NCBI GenBank assembly: GCA_937951995.1
Contig: CALGAG010000206.1
Span: 1 to 53,945 of the forward strand
Direction: 5' to 3'
Source of the DNA: an uncultured Bacillota bacterium
GTDB taxonomy: Bacteria; Bacillota; Clostridia; Tissierellales; Tissierellaceae
Length of the DNA: 53,945 nt
Each line of letters begins with the position of its first letter. Position 1 is the stretch's first letter. This document shows, piece by piece, positions 8,901 to 15,612 of the stretch. Under the pieces are notes generated by a model, which saw only the letters and a program-made list of their open reading frames with translations, was not told where the DNA came from and did no database searches. The translations under genes were made by a program, and so were the position numbers.

Positions 8901-11194
8901 TCTCCAGAACGGATAATGAACTCAAGCTCAAACAGGTCTGCGTGAATTTCATGTCCAGAGTCACCTAGTTTTCTTGCCAGATCACCGTATGACTTTGAAA
9001 ACTCAATACCTTCAGTGTATCTTCTTTGAGCCAGCAGAGCCTCGGTCAGGTATTTCAGTATCATCAGGGTTAAGGGATGGTCCCTGCCCTTCAAATTCCC
9101 ATAACAGGTGCTTAGAATGTTTACCGAGTTTTCATTATACCGGTTGCCTTCATTTTCTAGCCTCTGCAATCCTAGTTCAACCATTTTATCCAGTTGGCTT
9201 GACTCACTTAAATGATATATCAGGGAGTCAAAATTGATGGCATGGCTATCCTCTCTATTGTTTAGGATCGCATCAGCAATCCTGGTGTGAAGCTTGACCC
9301 TATCCTCATCCATCAGGTCGCTGTAGACCTGTCTCTTGAAATCACCATCCACAAAGGATACCACTGTCTCTGGATGTCTCTGGATTTTGATTATCCCCTC
9401 ATGGGTAAGCTGACCGATAAGTTCCCCAATGTCCGTCCCATCAACTTCAAGTACATTGATTAAGGTCGTCAGGTTGGCAGGATGATTGAAGCAGGATAAT
9501 ATGCCAAGCACCTTCAACTCCATCTCATCCAGGGTTTTAATCTGCCTTAAAATGGTCCTTTTCAAGGCTGCAGAATTATAGAAAGCCCTGTAATCATCTG
9601 TTGTGGTAGTCCAAAATCCATTCCTGCCAATACATATGACACCATTATCAAAAAAATGTTTTACCAGAACCCTTATATAACGGGGGTTTCCCAAGGTTTC
9701 ATTGTAGAGTTCATCCATCCATGCCTTTGGTGCCTTGGTGTTTCCAAGAATTTCATGAATGTAGTCCTCAGCTTCATCCTTGGAAAGGTTCTCAAGGCGA
9801 ATCTTATCCAATAGGTTGTTCTTAAGCCATCGGTTTACTATGATAATCTTCCTTGTGTCAGACAATTGATTGTTTTGAAGGGAAAACAGGAAATGTATCC
9901 TCTTTCCTCTAGACTTTGTAATAATAAAATCCATCAGGTTGAAAATCTCAATATCAGCATCGTGTATGTTCAGCAAGCCGAAAAATACATGTTTCCTTTT
10001 GGAAAGTCCAACGAACTCTTCAGTTATGCCATTGAACAGCTTGAGCTTTGAATCCAACTGGTCCAGTCTGAAGACCTCAAAAGTATCCTTAAACCTAATT
10101 TTCATATTGTTGGATTCTGGATCAATCTTATATTGAATAAGAAGGGCTTCGCATAATTGAACAATGAATGCCTTGAAATGGTCTATGCTTGAAAAGTCAC
10201 CCTGTCCAGCTTCAAGCAGATATGTCCTGCTGCCCTCAAGACTTCTTCTTCTGAAAAGCTCATGGATGTATTTCTTCTTGCCGATTCCTCCATTGCCTTC
10301 AACTATCAATCCTGAATAGCCCTTCTCGTATAGTTCATCAAATGAGCTACTGGGAAGAAATCTCCTGAAGCTCTGTGAATTTCTTTTTGGCAAAACAGAT
10401 AATTGCAAAATTTCTCTTTCTCTTCTGAGGTCCCTTGGATAATCAATGTCAAATACACTAACCAAGGCATCCAAGTGGTCAGCCAAGGATTTTCTATTTG
10501 CATCCTTGCCTTTTGTCATCAGATCTTCGATAATCTCCCCTAATACACCCTGCTTCTCAAGAGACAAGTCTGATCTTATCCCTGAGAACAACTTTTCCGC
10601 AACAATCCCAAGGGACCAGAAATCCGCTTGTGGGGTTTTCCCATTGCTTTTCCACCTGCCATCATGCTCCATGTTGTCACTGGTTTTTTTCAGATTTTCC
10701 ATTTGCAGCTTGTAATGTACAGTGGATGCAATATTTAGAAGCTTCACGTCCCCTTCCTGACTGACAAATATCTTGTCAGGACTTAACACATCATAGGTAA
10801 TGCCCCTAAAATGTATGTAGTCCAGGGCTTCAATAATCTTCAGGAGGATTGAAATACGAGAATGGATGCTCAATCCATCCATGACAGCATCAAGGGTTCT
10901 CCAGGGTGTATATTCTGAAAGGATGTAGTACATATCTGGAGCAGACTCCTTGAAATCCAGTGTTTTAACCAGACCAAAATCAATTGTTGACAGGATACCC
11001 TTGTGGTTTATACTCTTATAGAAGTCGATATTTTTGATATAATCCTGAATCAGCTGTTTATGTTGATTCCCATCCAGGATTCGTACAAAGCTCTCTTGTC
11101 CAGGTTTGTCCAAAAGTTCACACACATAAGCCTTTCCCGTGTTTTTGGAGTCAAACTTTTCAATCAGTCTTATATTGTCATTTAAAAGCTTCAT
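5909..11194 (-). CDS. Pseudokinase / degenerate NTPase / helical repeats / GAF / diguanylate cyclase fusion
   Basis: This 1761-residue cytoplasmic protein resembles the kinase-NTPase-TPR-GAF sensor proteins of bacteria, but ends in a GGDEF domain. Residues 1-250 have a protein-kinase fold pattern with the active site lost: the ATP lysine is Arg38, the catalytic loop reads TYDVLSPDK (133-141) in place of HRDxKxxN, and DFG is NIA (154-156). An NTPase module follows with Walker A GNGGIGKK (300-307), lacking the Ser/Thr after Lys, and a Walker B whose acids are replaced (LLNIHDAD). About 640-1230 is TPR-like helical repeat. A GAF domain spans about 1250-1400. The GGDEF domain (about 1410-1580) looks intact: GGEEF at 1502-1506 and the inhibitory RxxD site at 1493-1496. 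A second GAF-like domain closes the protein. It is cotranscribed with the MarR gene 15 bases upstream. Confidence 0.9.
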   Translation of the reverse strand: MKLLNDNIRLIEKFDSKNTGKAYVCELLDKPGQESFVRILDGNQHKQLIQDYIKNIDFYKSINHKGILSTIDFGLVKTLDFKESAPDMYYILSEYTPWRTLDAVMDGLSIHSRISILLKIIEALDYIHFRGITYDVLSPDKIFVSQEGDVKLLNIASTVHYKLQMENLKKTSDNMEHDGRWKSNGKTPQADFWSLGIVAEKLFSGIRSDLSLEKQGVLGEIIEDLMTKGKDANRKSLADHLDALVSVFDIDYPRDLRREREILQLSVLPKRNSQSFRRFLPSSSFDELYEKGYSGLIVEGNGGIGKKKYIHELFRRRSLEGSRTYLLEAGQGDFSSIDHFKAFIVQLCEALLIQYKIDPESNNMKIRFKDTFEVFRLDQLDSKLKLFNGITEEFVGLSKRKHVFFGLLNIHDADIEIFNLMDFIITKSRGKRIHFLFSLQNNQLSDTRKIIIVNRWLKNNLLDKIRLENLSKDEAEDYIHEILGNTKAPKAWMDELYNETLGNPRYIRVLVKHFFDNGVICIGRNGFWTTTTDDYRAFYNSAALKRTILRQIKTLDEMELKVLGILSCFNHPANLTTLINVLEVDGTDIGELIGQLTHEGIIKIQRHPETVVSFVDGDFKRQVYSDLMDEDRVKLHTRIADAILNNREDSHAINFDSLIYHLSESSQLDKMVELGLQRLENEGNRYNENSVNILSTCYGNLKGRDHPLTLMILKYLTEALLAQRRYTEGIEFSKSYGDLARKLGDSGHEIHADLFELEFIIRSGDYTEALEKITEYEEIAARPGNQVHRINLYKLEAIIHQVLDRLEESQGAIDRALELSHKHGIHQHDGDLYNLQGIGNYLNGDHKKALESYQRSLDTYVLSEREFDRIKPLNNIGNLYNEIIGDPQEALKYYFECLRVSDENGLSSFQTITLSNICDVYLTLRSYEDARTYIERTIELSHINGDRIIEFHGNVYKGVLELSLNNIEAASEIFLKVRELNKEDPILEKEVKVHYMDFLGRFYMELGDYNLGKMFTRNTMEKSEGFNPKLYFRSKSRMLTIDAIMNKRINQGEIGDLFKEWESGGNDYEKAAFLVEMMHISLHIPEKQGFAFLKKLYLGLKTRSAWDLFRNDFKVMNILVRNGTRYLGKAIDLLEVESKGFSQSICRYYAYVGELLYEVGDCKGAARYLIMSMDLVQTRINQVGIDGYREKMLNNYNIPKITSILSEIFKKEYGMELVESGPQAHESSLVGGYLTRLGYEQYNELLLNVSGEDIPGTFEKILSAMTSDHKFNLELMLKYLSREMGAKTSLINIYRFEESDSDSSLIYLGEKRLEIDQFVDKRLRSGENVVFNRDQDILPVGASKEYFDKSIVALMGVPVTEPKRDDLHEDRRSGIRKSRVLGYVYLETDSTINRFDEKRLALAMGMAKLIYLNLENRKLNRRANFDRLTNVLSRESIENEMEEVMDLYSGTEGEFAVLMMDIDKFKDINDTYGHQKGDHVLRIIGEVLNENTRSSDHVGRYGGEEFLILLENISMEDAESVAEEIRKAVQADRRYAVDRKVTISIGISHYPNHGTTKEDLIYKADQSLYYAKEVLGRNSVAMWDSDKEKIENIKSKTHKLSMEVFGRNQKGIVSLMDIAILPKSQEGFETKLFRFLGAINESIGAELSSALIIENGEVIDQFTRDGVAGNWIENKSISKDMVSEVLNTRESSLSVNWSEAVYDMGTVDITSLKSTILTPVLVGSSIKAIIYCESSLQRKDFSSADVMAVEVLSGVFSVNLV

Positions 11195-11209
11195 GTGGAC
11201 CCTCCCTTG

Positions 11210-11659
11210 CTAGACTTCTTCCTTCATCTCCATATAAAGGTTTTTCAAGGCTGTACTCAATGTCTGTTTGTCCTCTTCTGTTACTCCCCTTAGCTTGTCA
11301 TCGAGAAACTCTATCCTCTTTTCCAGTACCCTTGCAAGAATATCATGCCCTTCCTGGAGCACTTCCACCCTTACAACCCGTTTGTCCTGGTCGTCTTTTT
11401 TTCTTCTGACAAGGTTTGTCTTCTCCATCCTGTCAATCAGATCAGTTATGGTGCTACAGGCAAGGTCCATATTCTGACTGAGTTCACTTATGGTCATCTC
11501 TCCATTGTTTATCAGTATCTGCAAGGCAGTGAACTGGGGAACGGTTATATTGAAATCACTTAGTATTACCCTTCCCTTTCTTCTGATTATATAATCTACC
11601 TTTCTCAGGTACTCTTCTATGGAATCAACGTGTTCCGACTTTTTATGTGTCATTGGCAA
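11210..11659 (-). CDS. MarR family transcriptional regulator
   Basis: A winged-helix regulator of the usual MarR length (149 residues). The central part, ISELSQNMDLACSTITDLIDRM followed by VRRKKDDQDKRVVRV (about 75-125), is the recognition helix and beta-wing. It sits between the lipid kinase gene (4-base gap) and the giant GGDEF gene (15-base gap), so all three are probably one operon, which it may autoregulate. The ligand is unknown. Confidence 0.93.
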   Translation of the reverse strand: MPMTHKKSEHVDSIEEYLRKVDYIIRRKGRVILSDFNITVPQFTALQILINNGEMTISELSQNMDLACSTITDLIDRMEKTNLVRRKKDDQDKRVVRVEVLQEGHDILARVLEKRIEFLDDKLRGVTEEDKQTLSTALKNLYMEMKEEV

Positions 11660-11663
11660 CCTC

Positions 11664-12548
11664 CTAAACCAGTATTTTCAATCCTTTTGGTATCACCTTA
11701 AAGTGGGCTGGCAGCTTTCCGCCATATTCTCCATCAACATCAACAACCAGGGCATCCTCGGCATCCATACTAACTTCCCGGGTTTTGTAGTAGACTACCT
11801 TGGGGTGCCTAATGTGTTCTCCTGTAAGTACGTTGAGGAAAATATTTGCCAACTCGGCAATATCGGCATTCTTTATTAGGACAACATCCAGCAGGCCATC
11901 AAGAACATCTGCTTCAGGGGCCAATCTTTTGAATCCACCGATGGATGAACTGTTTGAAACAACAAACATCAGTATCTCTTCCTCCCCAGTATGCTCTTCA
12001 CTTGTGATCTTTACCTTTACAGGCTCAAGACCCTGGCTCACAAGCTCCCTCAGGCCTTCCAGGTAATAGGCCATCCTCCCCAATACAGCCTTCATATCTG
12101 AAGGCACCTGGTATCCTACTTTTGTTAAGAGTCCTCCTGCTGCAACGTTTACAAAGTAGTCATCATTAACCTTGCCAAGATCCACTTCAATGATGTTCTC
12201 CTTTTTAATCATGTTGAAGAATTCTTCTGAAGTTCTGGGGATCTGGAGATAGTTGGCAAAATCGTTAACTGTCCCACTGGCCAAAATCCCCAAGGGTACC
12301 TTGTTGTCGCTGGTCATTATTCCCTTGACCACCTCATTTACAGTTCCGTCTCCACCGCAGGCAACTATCAGGTCAAAACCCTCCTTACAGGCCTCCCTGG
12401 CTTCAAACATCGCGTCATACTTTTTCTTTGTGAAGGATTTGCCTACAATGTAGCCATCATCCAATAGCATCTTGCATAGGTTGTCAATTCTTTTCTCCAT
12501 GGCTTGTCTGCCAGAGGAGGGATTTATAATGAACTTAATCTTTTTCAT
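11664..12548 (-). CDS. Diacylglycerol kinase-like lipid kinase (DgkB/YegS family)
   Basis: A soluble lipid kinase of the DgkB/YegS/LCB5 family (294 residues) that would phosphorylate diacylglycerol or a related lipid with ATP, recycling it into phospholipid synthesis. Visible motifs are the N-terminal NPSSG (about 9-13), the nucleotide-binding ACGGDGTVNEVV (about 63-74) and GILASGTVNDFA (about 88-99), and a C-terminal beta-sandwich with VDVDGEYGG. The start has GGAG 8 bases upstream and follows a good promoter (12608-12635). It heads the operon with the MarR gene and the pseudokinase-GGDEF gene, which suggests a link between membrane lipid state and c-di-GMP signalling, though this is inference. 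Confidence 0.93.
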   Translation of the reverse strand: MKKIKFIINPSSGRQAMEKRIDNLCKMLLDDGYIVGKSFTKKKYDAMFEAREACKEGFDLIVACGGDGTVNEVVKGIMTSDNKVPLGILASGTVNDFANYLQIPRTSEEFFNMIKKENIIEVDLGKVNDDYFVNVAAGGLLTKVGYQVPSDMKAVLGRMAYYLEGLRELVSQGLEPVKVKITSEEHTGEEEILMFVVSNSSSIGGFKRLAPEADVLDGLLDVVLIKNADIAELANIFLNVLTGEHIRHPKVVYYKTREVSMDAEDALVVDVDGEYGGKLPAHFKVIPKGLKILV

Positions 12549-12607
12549 ACTTATTCTCCATTCCGTGCTTTGTCATATGTTTATTTATGGGCATATCACT
12601 TTATTAT

Positions 12608-12635
12608 ATTATACCAGTTATCTGCCACTTGTCCT
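12608..12635 (-). promoter_or_regulatory. Promoter of the lipid kinase-MarR-GGDEF operon
   Basis: On the minus strand AGGACA (12630-12635) and a perfect TATAAT (12608-12613) are 16 bases apart, with TGG before the -10 as an extended -10. Transcription would start near 12601, about 53 bases before the lipid kinase start. Confidence 0.65.
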
Positions 12636-12650
12636 AGTTATTTAAACAAG

Positions 12651-12673
12651 AAAAAAAGAGCCCCTTCGGGCTC
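12651..12673 (-). terminator. Terminator of the YtxH-DUF948 operon
   Basis: On the minus strand a GC-rich stem GAGCCC-GAAG-GGGCTC is followed at once by seven U residues (complement of 12651-12657). It begins two bases after the stop codon of the gene ending at 12676, separating that operon from the lipid kinase promoter. Confidence 0.93.
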
Positions 12674-12675
12674 AA

Positions 12676-13149
12676 TTAGTACTTTTTAATGCTATCTCGC
12701 ACTATTTCAATTATCTCTTTGATAATCTCAATGTACGATGTAACTGATTTGGCATTGAACTGAAATGCCAATGCCGTCTCCGCCAATGTCTCTGATAGTA
12801 CATCCACAGTGTCTCCAACCTTGTGGCCAGTATTATCGATTACATTAGCCATGTCATCAATCTTGGTGGTTATTCCATTTACATTCCTAACCACACCTGT
12901 CAAGTCAGGTGACATGTCTGAGATCATTTTATTTGCTTCATTGGTGATCTTGTTAACATTCTCGGTAATTTCAGGCAGTTGCTTAATTGTCGCATCAATT
13001 TCATTCATGTTAGCTTCCAAAACGGTTTCCGCTTGACCGAGAACCTTATTGACATTCCTTAAAATAAGAAGTAAGTATCCAAGAACCCCTATGCCCAATA
13101 GAAACAGAACCAACTTTAGCAAATCCGCCAGCGTCAAGGTTACATCCAT
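12676..13149 (-). CDS. DUF948-like membrane-anchored coiled-coil protein
   Basis: The protein (157 residues) has one N-terminal hydrophobic segment (about 11-30), then a long amphipathic heptad-patterned region with many Asn, Ile and Val (VLEANMNEIDATIKQLPEI and onward) typical of DUF948 proteins. It is probably anchored in the cytoplasmic membrane with the coiled coil outside it or along it. It follows the YtxH gene by 21 bases. DUF948 and YtxH genes commonly pair in firmicutes, often in envelope or general stress regulons; the exact function is unknown. Confidence 0.85.
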   Translation of the reverse strand: MDVTLTLADLLKLVLFLLGIGVLGYLLLILRNVNKVLGQAETVLEANMNEIDATIKQLPEITENVNKITNEANKMISDMSPDLTGVVRNVNGITTKIDDMANVIDNTGHKVGDTVDVLSETLAETALAFQFNAKSVTSYIEIIKEIIEIVRDSIKKY

Positions 13150-13170
13150 TAAAATCCCCCCTTAGATTTG

Positions 13171-13623
13171 CTATTTCTTGATTTCCTTCTCTACATCTTC
13201 CTTAGTGTCTTTGGCTACTTCCTTAACTTCCTCTGCACCTTTTTTTATCTCGTCAACTACGTCTTCTGCCTTTTCAGCAGCTTCATCCATTGCTTCTTCA
13301 GCTTCATTCTTTTCCTTCTTAGCCTTTTCCTTCAACTCAACCCAGCCTTTTTCAACATCAGTCTTTACCTTTTCCAGGTGTTCTTTGGTAGTATCAAGTT
13401 GGTCCTCAACCTTAACCTTTACAGTTTCTGCCACTTCCTTACCCTTGGTTGAAATTTCTTCCCTAGTTTCCTTGCCTGACTTTGGAGCAAATAAAAGTCC
13501 TGCCGCTGCACCTAATGCGGTACCTATAGCTGTACCTACAGCTACATTCTTGGCAGTTTCCTTTTTCTTGGCCTTTTCCATTTGTTTTCTCTTTTCCTCA
13601 ATGATCTTATTCAATTTCATCAT
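13171..13623 (-). CDS. YtxH-domain envelope/stress protein
   Basis: A small protein with a glycine/alanine-rich hydrophobic segment followed by LLFAPKSGKETREEI, the hallmark of YtxH-domain proteins. A long charged, Lys/Glu-rich helical tail predicted to be a coiled coil follows. The start is placed at the ATG at 13623, where AAGGGGAG precedes by 5-8 bases; a reading frame extends to 13656 but lacks a ribosome-binding site. The tail is low complexity, and its antisense reading is a long Ser/Phe-rich open frame that is not a gene. It shares an operon with the DUF948-like gene. Confidence 0.85.
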   Translation of the reverse strand: MMKLNKIIEEKRKQMEKAKKKETAKNVAVGTAIGTALGAAAGLLFAPKSGKETREEISTKGKEVAETVKVKVEDQLDTTKEHLEKVKTDVEKGWVELKEKAKKEKNEAEEAMDEAAEKAEDVVDEIKKGAEEVKEVAKDTKEDVEKEIKK

Positions 13624-13792
13624 TATATCTCCCCTTTGTAATTTTTCTATACACACACTTTACCCCCAAAATATCTGTAATAATCAAACTTAGACAAATT
13701 ATTTGCTGAACAGGCTTATTTGGGTTCATTTTAACCTGCTTATGAAAATAACCATCTAATTTGGAAAAAGGAGGAAAGTTTATATAAAACTT

Positions 13793-13822
13793 GGTATAAT
13801 GTTATTTGACACTCTGGTCAAA
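13793..13822. promoter_or_regulatory. Overlapping divergent promoters with an inverted repeat
   Basis: On the plus strand TATAAT (13795-13800) with TGG before it would drive the ABC exporter operon. On the minus strand TTGACC (13816-13821) and TATACC (13793-13798) are 17 bases apart and could drive the YtxH operon. Just after the plus -10 lies TTTGAC-N6-GTCAAA (13805-13822), an inverted repeat that overlaps the minus -35. A regulator bound there could control both directions. Confidence 0.45.
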
Positions 13823-13836
13823 CAAGGAGGATAATG

Positions 13837-15612
13837 ATGAAATCATTTTTGACTATAAAGGAATATTTTCTTGAACACAAGAAATATTACATCATGGGAG
13901 TATTATGGCTAATAGTAATAGATGGAGTGCAACTGATTGTTCCCCAAATACTTAGAAGGCTTACAGATGACCTTCAGTTTGGAAACCTGGACCGTGGCAG
14001 GTTGATTTTTTATGCCTTTCTTATTGTTGCCACAGGTCTGTTCATAGGAATAGGCAGATACTTCTGGAGGATTTATCTGATTGGCACTTCCAGGGAGATT
14101 GAGTATAAGCTAAGGAACAAATTGTTTTCGCATTTGTTGAGCCTATCCCCCAATTATTTCAACACCCATAAGACAGGAGACCTTATGGCACATGCCACAA
14201 ATGACATCAATGCCGTTAGAATGGCCCTTGGGCCTGGTACCATAATGATAGTGGATTCAGCATTCCTATTGATGTTCTCCCTTATCATGATGGTTAGAAC
14301 CACAAATCTAAGTTTGACGGCAGCAGCCGTATTCACCCTTCCCTTGATTATGTTTTTGGTGACACGATTCGGGAAGATAATCTACAAAAAGTTTAAGGTG
14401 GTCCAGGAAGCCTTTTCAGACCTTTCGGACATTACACAGGAAAGCTTTTCAGGCATAAGGGTGATTAAATCATTCGTACAGGAAAAGCTGGTTTCTGAGA
14501 ACTTTAAAAGGGTCAACCAGAACAACTTCAATAAAAACATGGATCTGGTGAAGGTGCACGGTGGCTTCCACCCCCTTCTCCAGCTCATAAGCTCAATAAG
14601 TTATCTGGTTATAATATTCTATGGAGGACGGCAGGTAATCAATGGCTCAATTTCATTGGGGGATTTTGTTGCCTTCAACTCCTACCTTGGAATCATAATC
14701 TGGCCAACAAGAGCCCTTGGGATGGTTATAAATGTCCTTCAGCGTGGTGCTGCTTCATTGGACAGGCTAAATGTCATATTTGATGAAAAGTCTGATATTG
14801 TCCAAAAGGAATCGCCTGTGAAGCTCTCCCCCCTAAAGGGTGAGATTGAATTTAGGGATGTAGCCTTTGCCTACCCAAACTCAAACCATGAGGCACTGAC
14901 AAAAGTCAGCTTTAAAATTCCAGCCGGTAAAACTCTTGCCATAACCGGAAGAACCGGCAGTGGGAAAAGCACCATTGCAAATCTCATTCTGAGATTGTTC
15001 GATACAAGCACAGGAGAAATACTTGTGGATGGCCATAACATAAGGGATGTGTCACTTGATGACCTTAGGGGTAACATTGGATTTGTCCCCCAGGACAATT
15101 TCCTCTTTTCACAGACAATAGAGGATAACATAGCCTTGGCATATGACAGGAAACCAATGGAGTCAGAAATTATTGAAGCCAGTAGGATTGCCCAGCTTCA
15201 CGATAATATCATTGAATTTCCGGATAAGTTCAAAACTGTCATTGGCGAACGTGGAGTAACCCTATCCGGTGGTCAAAAGCAGAGGCTCAGCATTGCAAGA
15301 GCAATTGTAAAGAAGCCATCTGTTTTGATCCTTGATGATAGCCTGTCTGCAGTTGATACTCAAACGGAGGAAAAGATACTCAGCGGTATCAGGAATTTTT
15401 CAAGAGATATAACAACTATCCTGATCAGTCACAGGATATCTACAGTCAAGGGTGCTGATGAAATCATATTCCTTGATGACGGTACTATCCTGGAAAAGGG
15501 CACTCACCTGGATCTCCTTGAAAAGAAAGGTGAATACTACGACTTGTACCAAAGACAATTATTGGAAGACCAGGTCAGAAGTGAGGAGGATGAAAATGGA
15601 CAGACTTCATGA
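13837..15612 (+). CDS. Heterodimeric ABC multidrug exporter subunit, degenerate ATPase site (BmrC-like)
   Basis: A half-size ABC exporter with six transmembrane helices (about 1-310) and a nucleotide-binding domain (about 335-590). The Walker A TGRTGSGKST and signature LSGGQKQRLSIARA are standard. The Walker B reads ILILDDS-type (VLILDDSLSAVD): the catalytic glutamate is replaced by aspartate, as in the degenerate partner of heterodimers such as B. subtilis BmrC or L. lactis LmrC. The start is the second of two adjacent ATG codons, 6 bases after AAGGAGG. The next gene overlaps its end by 17 bases and has a canonical Walker B, so the two form one transporter. Confidence 0.94.
   Translation: MKSFLTIKEYFLEHKKYYIMGVLWLIVIDGVQLIVPQILRRLTDDLQFGNLDRGRLIFYAFLIVATGLFIGIGRYFWRIYLIGTSREIEYKLRNKLFSHLLSLSPNYFNTHKTGDLMAHATNDINAVRMALGPGTIMIVDSAFLLMFSLIMMVRTTNLSLTAAAVFTLPLIMFLVTRFGKIIYKKFKVVQEAFSDLSDITQESFSGIRVIKSFVQEKLVSENFKRVNQNNFNKNMDLVKVHGGFHPLLQLISSISYLVIIFYGGRQVINGSISLGDFVAFNSYLGIIIWPTRALGMVINVLQRGAASLDRLNVIFDEKSDIVQKESPVKLSPLKGEIEFRDVAFAYPNSNHEALTKVSFKIPAGKTLAITGRTGSGKSTIANLILRLFDTSTGEILVDGHNIRDVSLDDLRGNIGFVPQDNFLFSQTIEDNIALAYDRKPMESEIIEASRIAQLHDNIIEFPDKFKTVIGERGVTLSGGQKQRLSIARAIVKKPSVLILDDSLSAVDTQTEEKILSGIRNFSRDITTILISHRISTVKGADEIIFLDDGTILEKGTHLDLLEKKGEYYDLYQRQLLEDQVRSEEDENGQTS

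Noticed and set aside
13178..13693. 171-codon open frame on the plus strand
   Set aside because: It is antisense to the Lys/Glu-rich YtxH gene and translates to Ser/Phe low complexity; it has no ribosome-binding site.
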